Assembly (NCBI RefSeq): GCF_900100495.1
Contig: NZ_FNCT01000004.1
Coordinates: forward strand, 288,070-352,069
DNA from: Pseudomonas benzenivorans
Lineage (GTDB): Bacteria > Pseudomonadota > Gammaproteobacteria > Pseudomonadales > Pseudomonadaceae
Length of the DNA: 64,000 bases
Direction: 5' to 3'
The notes under the pieces are model-generated. The model was not told where the DNA came from. It worked only from the letters and a program-made list of their open reading frames with translations, and searched no databases. Each line of letters begins with the position of its first letter. The stretch's first letter is position 1. Shown in pieces: positions 46,048 through 55,472 of the stretch. The position numbers and the translations under genes are program-made.

Positions 46048-47733
46048 ATGCTCGCCAGATTCCGCTTGCGTTCCAAAGTCCTGCTGTTGGCCCTGGTTCC
46101 GGTGCTGTTGTTGACCCTGGTGCTCAGCGCCATCGCCGCGTTCACCCTGCAGCGGCTGGCCGACCAGCAGGAGGCGCAGACCCGCGGCAAGCTGATCCAG
46201 GACCGCCGCAGCGAAATCAAGCAGTACGTGGAGCTGGCGATGAATGCCATCGCGCCGCTCTACCAGGCCTCGGCCGCGGGCGATATGGCGGCGCGCGCGC
46301 AGGCGGTGGCGGTGCTCAAGCGCCTGGCCTACGGCGCGGACGGCTACTTCTGGGGCTACGACGGCGAGTCCGTGCGGGTCCTGCAGGGCAGCACCGAGGA
46401 CCGCATCGGCCAGAGCTTCGCCGACTACCGCGACCCCAACGGGGTCCATGCGATTCGCGAACTGGTGCGTGCCGGCAAGGACGGCAGCCACTACGTCGAC
46501 TACAGCTTCGTGCTCGGCGACGGCAAGGTGCTGGTGCCCAAGGTCGGCTATGCGCAGTACCTGCCCAAGTGGAACCTGGCGTTCGGCACCTCGGTCAATC
46601 TCGACGGGGTCGAGCGCGAGGTGCAGCAGGCGCGCGCCGAGTTCCAGGCGCGGATCGACGACCTGCTGGCGATCATGCTCGGCTCGGCGCTCGGCTTGCT
46701 GCTGCTGATGGGCCTGCTCGCGGTGCTGATGAGCAACTCCATCCTCAGCCCGCTGGCGCGGATCCGCGCCAATCTCGACGACATGGCCGCCGGCGACGGC
46801 AACCTCACCCATCGCCTGCCGGTCACCGGCCAGGACGAGCTGGCTGAGCTGGCCACTTCGTTCAACCGTTTCGTCGACAAGATCCACGGCCTGGTGCGCC
46901 AGGTGGCCGATACCACCACCCAGCTGTCCGGTCTGGTGGGGGCGGTCGCCAGCCAGGCGCAGCGCTCCGAGCAGGCCATGGAGGGGCAGCGCCAGGAGAC
47001 CGACCAGGTGGCCACGGCGATCAACCAGATGTCCGCGGCCTCCCAGGAAGTTGCCGAGAGCGCCCAGCGTGCCGCCGAGGCCGCGCGCGAGACCGACCAG
47101 CAGGGTCAGGCCGCCAAGCGCGTGGTCGAGCAGAGCATCGAGCGTATCCATGACCTGGTCGGCGAGCTGCGCAGCAGCGGCACCTCGCTGGAGAACCTGC
47201 GCCAGGACGTGCAAGGCATAGTCGGGGTGCTCGAGGTGATCCGCTCGATCGCCGACCAGACCAACCTGTTGGCGCTCAATGCGGCCATCGAGGCGGCGCG
47301 CGCCGGCGAGGCCGGACGCGGCTTCGCCGTGGTCGCCGACGAGGTGCGCGCCCTGGCCAGCCGCACCCAGCAGAGCACCGGGGAGATCCAGGGCATGATC
47401 GATCGCCTGCAGAGCGCCACCAGCCAGTCGGTGGACGCCATGCAGCGGGCCGGCGAGATTGGCGAGCACACCCGCGCCCGGGCCGCCGAGGCCGGCGTCT
47501 CGCTGGAAGCCATCTCCGCGCTGATCGCCACCATCAACTCGATGAACGCGCAGATCGCCAGCGCCGCCGAGGAGCAGACCGCGGTGGCCGAGGAGATCAA
47601 CCGCAGCGTGCAGCAGATCGCCGCCGGGGTCGACGGCGTGGCCGGCGAAGCCGCCCAGGGTGCCCGCACCTCGCGCGAACTCGACCAGCTCGGCGTACGC
47701 CTGCAGCGCCTGGTCGAGCAGTTCCATATCTGA
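46048..47733 (+). CDS. Methyl-accepting chemotaxis protein with a single Cache domain
   Basis: A 561-residue receptor. Transmembrane helix 1 (about 11-34), periplasmic sCache_2-type ligand domain (about 38-205, with [15 protein letters not shown] and [16 protein letters not shown]), transmembrane helix 2 (about 211-232), HAMP (about 233-285) and a cytoplasmic signalling hairpin whose tip is [15 protein letters not shown]...[13 protein letters not shown]. Small carboxylates are common ligands of such domains, but the ligand here is unknown. There is no CheR-tethering pentapeptide (ends VEQFHI). It lies alone between fadD1 and hrpA. Confidence 0.93.
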   Translation: MLARFRLRSKVLLLALVPVLLLTLVLSAIAAFTLQRLADQQEAQTRGKLIQDRRSEIKQYVELAMNAIAPLYQASAAGDMAARAQAVAVLKRLAYGADGYFWGYDGESVRVLQGSTEDRIGQSFADYRDPNGVHAIRELVRAGKDGSHYVDYSFVLGDGKVLVPKVGYAQYLPKWNLAFGTSVNLDGVEREVQQARAEFQARIDDLLAIMLGSALGLLLLMGLLAVLMSNSILSPLARIRANLDDMAAGDGNLTHRLPVTGQDELAELATSFNRFVDKIHGLVRQVADTTTQLSGLVGAVASQAQRSEQAMEGQRQETDQVATAINQMSAASQEVAESAQRAAEAARETDQQGQAAKRVVEQSIERIHDLVGELRSSGTSLENLRQDVQGIVGVLEVIRSIADQTNLLALNAAIEAARAGEAGRGFAVVADEVRALASRTQQSTGEIQGMIDRLQSATSQSVDAMQRAGEIGEHTRARAAEAGVSLEAISALIATINSMNAQIASAAEEQTAVAEEINRSVQQIAAGVDGVAGEAAQGARTSRELDQLGVRLQRLVEQFHI

Positions 47734-47765
47734 GCCCCGGGCATCGCCGCTGCCCGCGCGGCTGC

Positions 47766-47801
47766 GCAGGAGCGGGGGACGCCTGGTTGGCATGCCCGCG
47801 A
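47766..47801 (+). repeat. REP-like repeat, family A copy 3
   Basis: gcaggagcgggggacgcctgg ending atgcccgcgaa. A separate short REP phrase (ctgtgggagcggtcttgaccg) lies at 47881-47905, before hrpA. Confidence 0.65.
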
Positions 47802-47969
47802 ACCGCCGTGTCGTGCCGGGCGGCCATCCCGCTTGGGGCGGCGGCGGGGGAAATCTGCGACAATCGCCGGCCTTGCACTCCCTGTGGGAGCGGTCTTGAC
47901 CGCGATGGCGTCGGCCCCGACACCGGCGGATCCGCTCTCATCCATTAAAATTGCTCCGCCACGGCCCCG

Positions 47970-50900
47970 ATGACCGACCAGACCCCCGCCTTCGACCTGC
48001 TGCTGAACAACCTCGACCAGGCCCTGCTGGCCGACCGCCACCGCCTGCGCCGCCAGCTGCACGAGCTGCAGAAAAAGCCGGACGAGGCCAGGCTGGTGCA
48101 GTGGCTGGAGCGCTTCCAGGCATCAAGCGCCAAGGTCGAGGCACGGCGCCTGAGCGTGCCGGTCATGCGCTACGACGAGGCGCTGCCGATCGCCGCCAAG
48201 CGCGACGAGATCAAGGCCGCCATCGCGGGGCACCAGGTGGTGGTGATCGCCGGCGAGACCGGCTCGGGCAAGACCACCCAACTGCCGAAGATCTGCCTGG
48301 AGCTGGGACGCGGCGTCCACGGCCTGATCGGCCACACCCAGCCGCGGCGGCTGGCGGCGCGCAGCGTGGCGACCCGGGTGGCGGAGGAAATCGGAACAAA
48401 GCTGGGCGAACTGGTCGGCTACCAGGTGCGCTTCGAGGACCAGAGCAACGAGCGCAGCCTGATCAAGCTGATGACCGACGGCATCCTGCTGGCCGAGACC
48501 CAGCACGACCGCTACCTGGAAAAGTACGACACCCTGATCGTCGACGAGGCCCACGAGCGCAGCCTCAATATCGACTTCCTGCTCGGCTACCTGAAGACCC
48601 TGCTGGCGCGGCGTCCCGACCTCAAGCTGATCATCACCTCGGCGACCATCGACCTGGAGCGCTTCAGCAAGCACTTCAACGACGCGCCCATCGTCGAGGT
48701 GTCCGGGCGCACCTACCCGGTGGAGACCTGGTACCGGCCGCTGGCCGCCGAGGTGGACGAGGAGGGCGAGCGGCTGCTCGACGACCTCTCGGTCGACCAG
48801 GGCATCCTCGCCGCCCTCGATGAGATCGCCGCGTTCGAGAAGGCCGAGGGCAAGCGCCCCGGCGACGTGCTGGTGTTCCTCCCCGGCGAACGGGAGATCC
48901 GCAGCTGCGCCGAGGTGCTGCGCAAGGCCAACCTGCGCTTTACCGAGGTGCTGCCGCTGTACGCACGGCTGACCCCGGCCGAGCAGCAGAAGATCTTCCA
49001 GCCGCTGCCCGGGCGCAAGATCGTCCTCGCCACCAACGTCGCCGAGACCTCGCTGACCGTGCCGGGCATCCGCTACGTGATCGATTCCGGCACCGCGCGG
49101 ATCAGCCGCTACAGCTACCGCGCCAAGGTCCAGCGCCTGCCGATCGAGGCCGTCTCCCAGGCCAGCGCCAACCAGCGCAAGGGCCGTTGCGGGCGGGTCG
49201 AGCCGGGCATCTGCGTGCGCCTGTACAGCGAGGAGGATTTCCTCGGCCGCCCGGCCTTCACCGATCCGGAGATCCTGCGCACCAACCTGGCCGCGGTGAT
49301 CCTGCAGATGCTCCATCTGCGCCTGGGCGAGATCGAGGCCTTCCCCTTTATCGAGCCGCCGGACGGCAAAGCGATCAGCGACGGCTTCAACCTGCTGCAG
49401 GAACTCTCGGCGGTCAGCCGCGACGGCCAGCTGACCCCGCTGGGCCGCCAGCTGGCGCGCCTGCCGGTGGATCCGCGACTCGGCCGCATGGTCCTCGAAG
49501 GCGCCAAGCAGGGCAGCCTCGACGAAGTGCTGATCATCGCCAGCGCCCTATCGGCGCAGGACCCGCGCGAGCGCCCGGCCGACCGCCAGCAGGCCGCCGA
49601 CCAGGCCCACGCCCAGTGGAAGGACGTCGATTCGGATTTCGCCGCGCTGATCAACCTGTGGCGCGGCTTCGAGGAGCAGCGCCAGGCCCTCGGCTCCAGC
49701 GCGCTGCGCAGCTGGTGCCGGAAGAACTTCCTCAACTATCTGCGCCTGCGCGAATGGCGCGACGCCCACCGCCAGCTGCTGCTGATCGCCCGCGAGCTGA
49801 GGTTATCGGACGGCCCGCGCGGACCGGGTAGGAGCCAGCTTGCTCGCGATCAGCGATCTGCAGGTCAAACCGCGATATCCAAGGATCGTCGGGATGCCGC
49901 ACCACAGCAAGGACTAGGCGTCGGCCCTGGCTCCTACAAAGAAAAAGAACTGACCGACAAGGATGAGGCCGCACAACGTGCCAAAGGTTACGCCGCCGTG
50001 CACAAGGCGATCCTCGCTGGCCTGCTCAGCCAGATCGGCCAGAAGACCGAGGACGGCGACTACCTCGGCGCGCGCCAGCGGCGCTTCTGGGTGCACCCAT
50101 CTTCCGGGCTGGGTAGGAAGAAACCCAACTGGATCATGACCGCCGAGCTGGTCGAGACGACCAAGCTGTTCGCGCGCATGGTGGCCAAGATCGAGCCGGA
50201 CTGGATCGAGCCGCTGGCGCCGCACCTGGTCAAGAAGAACTTTCTTGAGCCGCACTGGGAGAAGAAGCGCGGCCAGGTGGTGGCCTACGAGCAGATCAGC
50301 CTCTACGGCCTGATCGTGGTCGGCCGCCGGCCGGTGCACTACGGCCCGATCGACCCGCAGGTTTCGCGCGAGCTGTTCATCCGCGAGGGCCTGGTCGGCG
50401 GCGAGATCCTCAGCCGGGCCAAGTGCCTGACTGCCAACCGCCAGTTGCTCGACCAGCTCGACGAACTGGAGGCCAAGGCACGCCGGCGCGACATCCTCGC
50501 CGACGAGGAAACCCTGTTCGCCTACTACGAGGCGCGCCTGCCGGCCGAGATCCACCAGGCCGCGACCTTCGACAGCTGGTACAAGAGCGAGAGCGCGAAA
50601 GACCCGCAGCTGCTGATCATGCGCGAGGAAGACGTGCTGGCCCGCGACGCCAAGGAAATCACCGCGGCGCAGTACCCGGACAACCTGCAGCTGGGCGAGC
50701 TGCGCCTGCCGCTGAGCTACCACTTCGAACCCAACCACCCGCGCGACGGCGTCACCCTGCGGGTACCGGCTCCGCTGCTGCCGCAACTGCCGGGCGAGCG
50801 CCTGCAGTGGCTGGTGCCCGGCCTGCTTGAGGCCAAGTGCGTGGCGCTGGTGCGCAACCTGCCCAAGGCCCTGCGCAAGAACTTCGTGCCGGTGCCGGAC

Positions 50901-52040
50901 TTCGTCGGCGCGGCGCTGGCCAAGATCGCCTTCGCCCAGGGCTCGCTGCCCGAAGCGCTGGGCCGCGAGCTGCTGCGCATGACCGGCGCGCGGGTGCCCG
51001 AGGAGGCCTGGGCTGAGGCCGAGACGCAGCTCGACGGCCACCTGAAGATGAACCTGGAAGTGGTCGACGCGCGCGGCAAGTTCCTCGGCGAAGGCCGCGA
51101 CCTGGCCGAGCTTTGCGCCCGCTTCAGCGAGGCCAGCCAGGCCGCCCTGACTATCCCCCAGGCCGACAAGGCGCCGCGCGCGGTGGAGGCCAAGGCCTTC
51201 GCCGAAGTCGCCGAGAAGACCCAGCAGAACATCGCCGGCCTGACCATGACCGTGTTCCCGGCGCTGGTCGAGGAGGCCGGGGTGGTCAAGGAAGGCCGCT
51301 TCCCGACCCAGGCCGAGGCCGAATTCCAGCATCGCCGCGCCCTGCAGCGCCTGCTCCTGCAGCAACTGGCCGAGCCGGCCAAGTTCCTCCGTGGCAAGTT
51401 GCCGGGGCTGACCGAACTGGGCCTGCTGCACCGCGAGCTGGGCAGGGTCGAGGCGCTGGTCGAGGACATCCTCCTGGCCAGCCTGGACAGCTGCATCCTC
51501 GACGGCGAGGCCAGCCTGCCGCGCGACGGCGCCGCCCTGGCGGCCCTGGCCGAGCGCAAGCGCGGCGACTGGACCAGTCACGCCGAGCGCCTGGCCAAGC
51601 TGGTGCTGGAAATCCTCAAGGCCTGGCACGGCTTGCAGAAGCGCTTCAAGGGCAAGATCGACCTGGCCCAGGCCATCGCCCTGAACGACATCAAGCAGCA
51701 GCTGGGCAACCTGGTCTACTTGGGCTTCGTCCGCGAGACTCCGGGCGAGTGGTTGAAGGAGTTGCCGCGTTATCTGAAAGCCATCGAGCAGCGCCTGGAC
51801 AAGATCGGCGCCCAACTGCAGCGCGACCGGGTCTGGAGCGGCGAGCTGGCCGGCTACTGGGAGCAGTACCAGGCGCGCCTGGCCAAGCACCGCCAGGAAG
51901 GCAAGCGCGACCCGCAGCTCACGCTGTATCGCTGGATGCTCGAGGAATACCGGGTGTCGCTGTTCGCCCAGCAGCTCGGCACCAAGCTGGCGGTGTCGGA
52001 CAAGCGCCTGAGCAAGCAGTGGAGCCAGGTCGAGGCGTAG
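47970..52040 (+). CDS. hrpA: ATP-dependent RNA helicase HrpA
   Basis: A 1356-residue DEAH-box helicase; E. coli HrpA has 1300. Walker A GETGSGKTTQLPK (about residue 90), DEAH in LIVDEAHERSLN, motif III ITSATID, motif VI QRKGRCGRVEPG, then helicase-associated and large C-terminal HrpA domains. It acts on mRNA or stalled ribosomes. An extra segment of about 55 residues (about 613-668) lies after LLIARELRLS; its DNA is a REP-like repeat (49828-49937) read in frame. The start is ATG at 47970. The TAG stop falls inside a gtagggtgcgc palindrome. Confidence 0.94.
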   Translation: MTDQTPAFDLLLNNLDQALLADRHRLRRQLHELQKKPDEARLVQWLERFQASSAKVEARRLSVPVMRYDEALPIAAKRDEIKAAIAGHQVVVIAGETGSGKTTQLPKICLELGRGVHGLIGHTQPRRLAARSVATRVAEEIGTKLGELVGYQVRFEDQSNERSLIKLMTDGILLAETQHDRYLEKYDTLIVDEAHERSLNIDFLLGYLKTLLARRPDLKLIITSATIDLERFSKHFNDAPIVEVSGRTYPVETWYRPLAAEVDEEGERLLDDLSVDQGILAALDEIAAFEKAEGKRPGDVLVFLPGEREIRSCAEVLRKANLRFTEVLPLYARLTPAEQQKIFQPLPGRKIVLATNVAETSLTVPGIRYVIDSGTARISRYSYRAKVQRLPIEAVSQASANQRKGRCGRVEPGICVRLYSEEDFLGRPAFTDPEILRTNLAAVILQMLHLRLGEIEAFPFIEPPDGKAISDGFNLLQELSAVSRDGQLTPLGRQLARLPVDPRLGRMVLEGAKQGSLDEVLIIASALSAQDPRERPADRQQAADQAHAQWKDVDSDFAALINLWRGFEEQRQALGSSALRSWCRKNFLNYLRLREWRDAHRQLLLIARELRLSDGPRGPGRSQLARDQRSAGQTAISKDRRDAAPQQGLGVGPGSYKEKELTDKDEAAQRAKGYAAVHKAILAGLLSQIGQKTEDGDYLGARQRRFWVHPSSGLGRKKPNWIMTAELVETTKLFARMVAKIEPDWIEPLAPHLVKKNFLEPHWEKKRGQVVAYEQISLYGLIVVGRRPVHYGPIDPQVSRELFIREGLVGGEILSRAKCLTANRQLLDQLDELEAKARRRDILADEETLFAYYEARLPAEIHQAATFDSWYKSESAKDPQLLIMREEDVLARDAKEITAAQYPDNLQLGELRLPLSYHFEPNHPRDGVTLRVPAPLLPQLPGERLQWLVPGLLEAKCVALVRNLPKALRKNFVPVPDFVGAALAKIAFAQGSLPEALGRELLRMTGARVPEEAWAEAETQLDGHLKMNLEVVDARGKFLGEGRDLAELCARFSEASQAALTIPQADKAPRAVEAKAFAEVAEKTQQNIAGLTMTVFPALVEEAGVVKEGRFPTQAEAEFQHRRALQRLLLQQLAEPAKFLRGKLPGLTELGLLHRELGRVEALVEDILLASLDSCILDGEASLPRDGAALAALAERKRGDWTSHAERLAKLVLEILKAWHGLQKRFKGKIDLAQAIALNDIKQQLGNLVYLGFVRETPGEWLKELPRYLKAIEQRLDKIGAQLQRDRVWSGELAGYWEQYQARLAKHRQEGKRDPQLTLYRWMLEEYRVSLFAQQLGTKLAVSDKRLSKQWSQVEA
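49828..49937. repeat. REP-type element inside the hrpA reading frame
   Basis: gtaggagcca at the left and tggctcctac at the right are perfect inverted copies 110 bp apart. The phrase gccagcttgctcgcgat is characteristic of Pseudomonas REP sequences. It is translated as part of HrpA (about residues 620-656). Confidence 0.8.
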
Positions 52041-52217
52041 GGTGCGCGCGCTTTTAGCCCCCTCTCCCTCCGGGAGACGACTGCATGGATGCAGGAGGTA
52101 GGGCGACGCAGGAAGCCAAAGCCGAGGGCAGGGGTGAGGGGCCGGGTTCGCGAGCTTTCTCGACCTTCAGACAGGTGTTCTCCGCGATCGGACGCTGGTG
52201 CACATGGCGCACCCTAC
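52037..52217. repeat. Dispersed palindrome halves after hrpA
   Basis: gtagggtgcgc at 52037-52047 and gcgcaccctac at 52207-52217 are inverted. The left copy holds the hrpA stop codon. The interval also has a ctccctccgggag hairpin; no gene is seen. Confidence 0.6.
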
Positions 52218-52255
52218 GGCTCGCGGCGGATCTGCAGCGATACCCATCGCGCCAT

Positions 52256-52723
52256 TTACGACATTCGCCCAGGCGCTGCTTTGTGCTGGCCGATACCCGG
52301 CGCACGGCGCTTGATCGGCTGCGACTTGACGATCGCCGTGCTGGTCTGCGCCTTGTCGGCGATGCGGTCGAGGATGTGGTCGAGCTGGTCGATCGAGCGC
52401 ACGTGCAGGCGCACCACGAAGCAGTCGTCGCCGGTGACCTTGTCGCACTCGCAGAACTCGGCGGTGTCCTCGATCAGCTTCTGCACCGCGTGCAGCATGC
52501 CCGGCAGCGGCTTGACCCGGACGATCGCCTGCAACTGGTAGCCGAGCGCCCTGGGGTCGATCTCGATGGTGAAGCCGCGGATCACCCCGCGCTCCTCCAG
52601 GCGGCGCACCCGCTCGGCGACGCTGGGCGAGGACAGGCCGACCCGGCGCGCCAGTTCCTTCAGGGAAACCCGCGAGTCCTGCAACAGCGCCTCGAGGATG
52701 TTCTGGTCGATCTCGTCGATCAT
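52256..52723 (-). CDS. Lrp/AsnC family transcriptional regulator
   Basis: A 155-residue regulator. N-terminal helix-turn-helix (residues 1-60: MIDEIDQNILEALLQDSR, SSPSVAERVRRLEERGVI) and C-terminal RAM ligand domain (residues about 65-140; CDKVTGDDCFVVRLHV). An amino acid is the likely effector. It is divergent from the EamA carrier, with 132 bp between starts; this arrangement suggests that it controls that carrier. The interval is unusually AT-rich, as expected for Lrp-type sites. Start has GGAG upstream. Confidence 0.92.
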   Translation of the reverse strand: MIDEIDQNILEALLQDSRVSLKELARRVGLSSPSVAERVRRLEERGVIRGFTIEIDPRALGYQLQAIVRVKPLPGMLHAVQKLIEDTAEFCECDKVTGDDCFVVRLHVRSIDQLDHILDRIADKAQTSTAIVKSQPIKRRAPGIGQHKAAPGRMS

Positions 52724-52855
52724 TTTTCGTTTCTCCGAGAATAAGGCTGTATGGTTTGGATAATTAGGTTTATCTAGCGATCTACCTTTTCTATGCCATG
52801 TAAACCGCCGCTGCCACCAAATATTCTAGGCGCAGACCAATGGCGGAGGTGACCC

Positions 52856-53761
52856 ATGGACAGCCAGGCCCGAGGCACGCTGGAGATGACCGCGGCGATG
52901 ATGATTTCCGGAACCATCGGCTGGTTCGTCCTGTACGCCGGGCAACCGGTGCTGGATGTGGTGTTCTGGCGCTGCGTCATAGGCGCGCCGGTGCTGCTGG
53001 CGGTATGCGCCGCCCTCGGCCTGCTGCGCGGCAGCCTGACCCCGCGCCTGCTGGTGTTCGCCGCGCTGGGCGGGGTGGCCATCGTGCTCAACTGGCTGCT
53101 GCTGTTCGCCGCCTATTCGCGCGCCTCCATCGCCATCGCCACGGCGGTGTACAACACCCAGCCGTTCATCCTGGTGGGGCTCGGCGCGCTGTTCCTCGGC
53201 GAGCGCCTGACCCTGACCAAGCTCATGTGGCTCGGTGTGGCCTTCGCCGGCATGCTGCTGATCGTCCAGGCCAAGCCCAATGCCGGCTACCTTGGCAGCG
53301 ACTACCTCGGCGGCATCCTCCTGGCCCTGGGCGCAGCCTTCTTCTATGCCCTAGCGGCGCTGGTGGCGAAGAAGCTCAAGGGCACCCCGCCACAGCTGAT
53401 CGCGCTGATCCAGGTCGGCGTCGGCAGCCTGATGCTGGCGCCCTTCGCCAACCTGGCGCAACCGCCTGCCGATGCCGCCAGTTGGGGCGCGCTGCTGGCC
53501 CTCGGCGTGGTGCACACCGGGCTGGTGTACATCCTGCTGTACGGCGCGATCCAGAAGCTGCCGACCCACCTGACCGGGGCGCTGTCGTTCATCTACCCGG
53601 TGGTGGCGATCCTGGTCGATTACCTGGCCTTCGACCATCGCCTGCAGGCGAGCCAGCTGGCCGGCATCGCCGCCATCCTGCTCGCCGCCGCCGGCATGAC
53701 CCTGGGCTGGTCGTTGGGGAAAGCCGATGTGCAGGCGGATGCCGAGCAGGCGAGCGACTGA
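52856..53761 (+). CDS. EamA/DMT-family transporter
   Basis: A 301-residue carrier with ten membrane segments in two EamA halves (residues about 12-135 and 150-285). The first half ends TAVYNTQPFILVGLGALFLGERL, the second FIYPVVAILVDYLAF, both typical. Members export amino acids or metabolites. A GGAGGTGA ribosome site precedes the start perfectly. The divergent Lrp regulator suggests an amino acid as substrate, which is inference. Confidence 0.9.
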   Translation: MDSQARGTLEMTAAMMISGTIGWFVLYAGQPVLDVVFWRCVIGAPVLLAVCAALGLLRGSLTPRLLVFAALGGVAIVLNWLLLFAAYSRASIAIATAVYNTQPFILVGLGALFLGERLTLTKLMWLGVAFAGMLLIVQAKPNAGYLGSDYLGGILLALGAAFFYALAALVAKKLKGTPPQLIALIQVGVGSLMLAPFANLAQPPADAASWGALLALGVVHTGLVYILLYGAIQKLPTHLTGALSFIYPVVAILVDYLAFDHRLQASQLAGIAAILLAAAGMTLGWSLGKADVQADAEQASD

Positions 53762-53806
53762 GTGGCGGAGAGGGATTGCTAGCCGACGCTTGGCCGGCGG
53801 TTATTT

Positions 53807-53844
53807 GTAGGAGAGGCGGGGACGCCCAGTCCCATGGCCGCGAA
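53807..53844 (+). repeat. REP-like repeat, family A copy 4
   Basis: gtaggagaggcggggacgcc ... catggccgcgaag, in the gap after the EamA gene. Confidence 0.65.
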
Positions 53845-53911
53845 GCGATAGCGGCCGCACTGCGGGATGCCGCGGCCTGCCGCCGCTACGTTCTCGCGCT
53901 GCCGACGCCGC

Positions 53912-54235
53912 TCAATCATCGTCATCGTCATCGCGCTCGCACTTGACCTCTTTCTTGAACTCGTCGTACTTGGCTTCGATCTTGACCTTGCAGTCGCGCT
54001 CCCAGTACTCGTCCTTCCACTCGCCGCGCGGCCAGCTGGCGCCGTGGCCACCCGGGCACTTGATCTCCTCCTTGTACTCGCCGTCGTCGGACTCGCGCTT
54101 GACGCGGCACGGCCCGTCCCAGAACTCTTGCTCCCACTCGTCGTCCTCGTGCCGGTGGTCAGCCGCCGCCGGACTCAGCCAGCCGGAGGCCATTGCGCAC
54201 ACCACCCACAGACCCAGCATGGGCTTCACTCTCAT
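53912..54235 (-). CDS. Secreted acidic protein with two tandem W-x8-C-x16-C repeats
   Basis: 107 residues. Signal peptide 1 to about 25 (LWVVCAMASGWLSPAAA). The mature part is two copies of the same unit 39 residues apart: EW at 33-34, Cys43, Cys60; and EW at 72-73, Cys82, Cys99. Both copies share the pattern EW..E.W...C.VK.E....E.K.E.KC. The tail is RDDDDDD. Each unit may form one disulphide-closed motif. The GGGGAGG ribosome site supports the start at 54235. I do not recognise a family, and function is unknown; a periplasmic binding or metal-holding role is only a guess from the charge. Confidence 0.8.
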   Translation of the reverse strand: MRVKPMLGLWVVCAMASGWLSPAAADHRHEDDEWEQEFWDGPCRVKRESDDGEYKEEIKCPGGHGASWPRGEWKDEYWERDCKVKIEAKYDEFKKEVKCERDDDDDD

Positions 54236-54518
54236 CTCACCACCTCCCCTGGAAGACACCGGCTGGGCGTTGCGCCTTAGCGTCGTTTGCTCGAAGCCGC
54301 CAGCCTACCTGGCCATACGACAACGGGCGGGGGCGGCTTTATCCGCGCAGTGGAAGGAAGTTGATGAGTGCCCAGCCGTTTCCGGTTCGCCGGCGCGCGC
54401 CCCGGCTGCTCTCGGTCCGATACCTGGCCGTGAATGGCGGCCATTCCGCAGACGCATAGTGCTTGGGTAACCCGGGTATTGTTCGCATCCTGGCGGCACC
54501 CCAATCGAGAGAACGACC

Positions 54519-55343
54519 ATGGCCGATTACCAGACCCTTAGCCGCGAAGACCATGACGGCGTAGCCGTCGTCAGCTTCGATCACCCGCCGATCAACCTGG
54601 TCGACCGCGCGATGGTGGTCGATCTGCTGCGCCTGGTGAAGGAACTGGAAGCCGACCAGCAGACCCGGGTGGTGATCTTCCGCAGCGCCAATCCGGATTT
54701 CTTCCTGGCCCATTACGACCTCGGCAGCCAGCTCGACGCGCCACCGATGGCCCTGCCGGCGGGCGTCGCCAGCCCGCTCAGCGCGCTGTTCACGCGCTTC
54801 AGCCGGCTGCCGCAGGTCACCATCGGCGAGTTGCGCGGACGTGCGCGGGGCGCCGGCAGCGAGTTCCTGCTGGCCCTGGATATGCGCTTCGCCGCCGCGC
54901 AGACCGCGCTGCTCGGGCAGCCGGAAGTGGCCGTGGGGCTGTTGCCCGGCGCCGGCGGCACCGTGCGCCTGACCCAGCTGCTGGGCCGGGCGCGGGCCCT
55001 GGAGGTATGCCTCGGCGGCGCGGACTTCGATGCGCCCACCGCCGAGCGCTACGGCTGGATCAATCGGACCTTGCCGCAGGATCAACTCAGTGGTTTCTGC
55101 AACGAGCTGGCGCAACGCATCGCCGGCTTCCCGGCCAGCGGCATCGCCCATATCAAGGCCGTGGTGGATAACCTCAGCGCGGCGGACGAGGCGGCGCTGG
55201 TGGATGAGTCGCAGCGCTTCGTGCCCGGCATGCAGGCGCCGGCAACCGTCGAACGGGTGCGCTGGATGCTGGCGCAGGGCGGCCAGACGGACGGCGACAT
55301 GGAGCGCGATCTCGGCGCCAGGCTCGCGCGTTATCGGCAGTGA
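54519..55343 (+). CDS. Enoyl-CoA hydratase/isomerase family protein
   Basis: A 274-residue crotonase-fold protein. N-terminal VAVVSFDHPPINLVDR, the oxyanion segment GRARGAGSEFLLALDMRFA and GQPEVAVGLLPGAGGTVRL fit the family. In the usual motif the first active-site Glu lies in a G-G-G-E pattern; here it is GAGSEF, and the second region carries E in QPEV. Whether both catalytic glutamates of a hydratase are kept needs an alignment. It is a single gene; substrate is unknown. Confidence 0.85.
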   Translation: MADYQTLSREDHDGVAVVSFDHPPINLVDRAMVVDLLRLVKELEADQQTRVVIFRSANPDFFLAHYDLGSQLDAPPMALPAGVASPLSALFTRFSRLPQVTIGELRGRARGAGSEFLLALDMRFAAAQTALLGQPEVAVGLLPGAGGTVRLTQLLGRARALEVCLGGADFDAPTAERYGWINRTLPQDQLSGFCNELAQRIAGFPASGIAHIKAVVDNLSAADEAALVDESQRFVPGMQAPATVERVRWMLAQGGQTDGDMERDLGARLARYRQ

Positions 55344-55359
55344 ATGGGAAGCCTGGATC

Positions 55360-55418
55360 GTAGGGCGGGTGTAACCCGCCGCGTCTCCTCGACTTTTGGC
55401 GGGTTTCACCCGCCCTAC
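55360..55418. repeat. Palindrome (gtagggcgggtg type)
   Basis: gtagggcgggtg and cacccgccctac are perfect inverted copies around ctcctcgac. It lies 17 bp after the crotonase stop, between convergent genes. Confidence 0.75.
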
Positions 55419-55472
55419 AAGGTTCGCCCGCTACCCGCAATGAGCGGGCGGCCGCGGTATCCAGCGCTACGA

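Noticed and set aside
46027..47793. 588-codon open frame antisense to the chemoreceptor gene
   Set aside because: GC-rich shadow frame; the + strand protein has clear Cache, HAMP and MCP domains and the antisense product has no recognisable motif.
49808..49980. hrpA as a frameshifted or split pseudogene because of the internal repeat
   Set aside because: The frame stays open through the repeat and the downstream protein matches HrpA to its end, so it is treated as intact.
49914..51890. 658-codon open frame antisense to hrpA
   Set aside because: Shadow of the HrpA C-terminal region; composition is Gln/Leu/Ala-rich as expected from the reverse frame, and no motifs are present.
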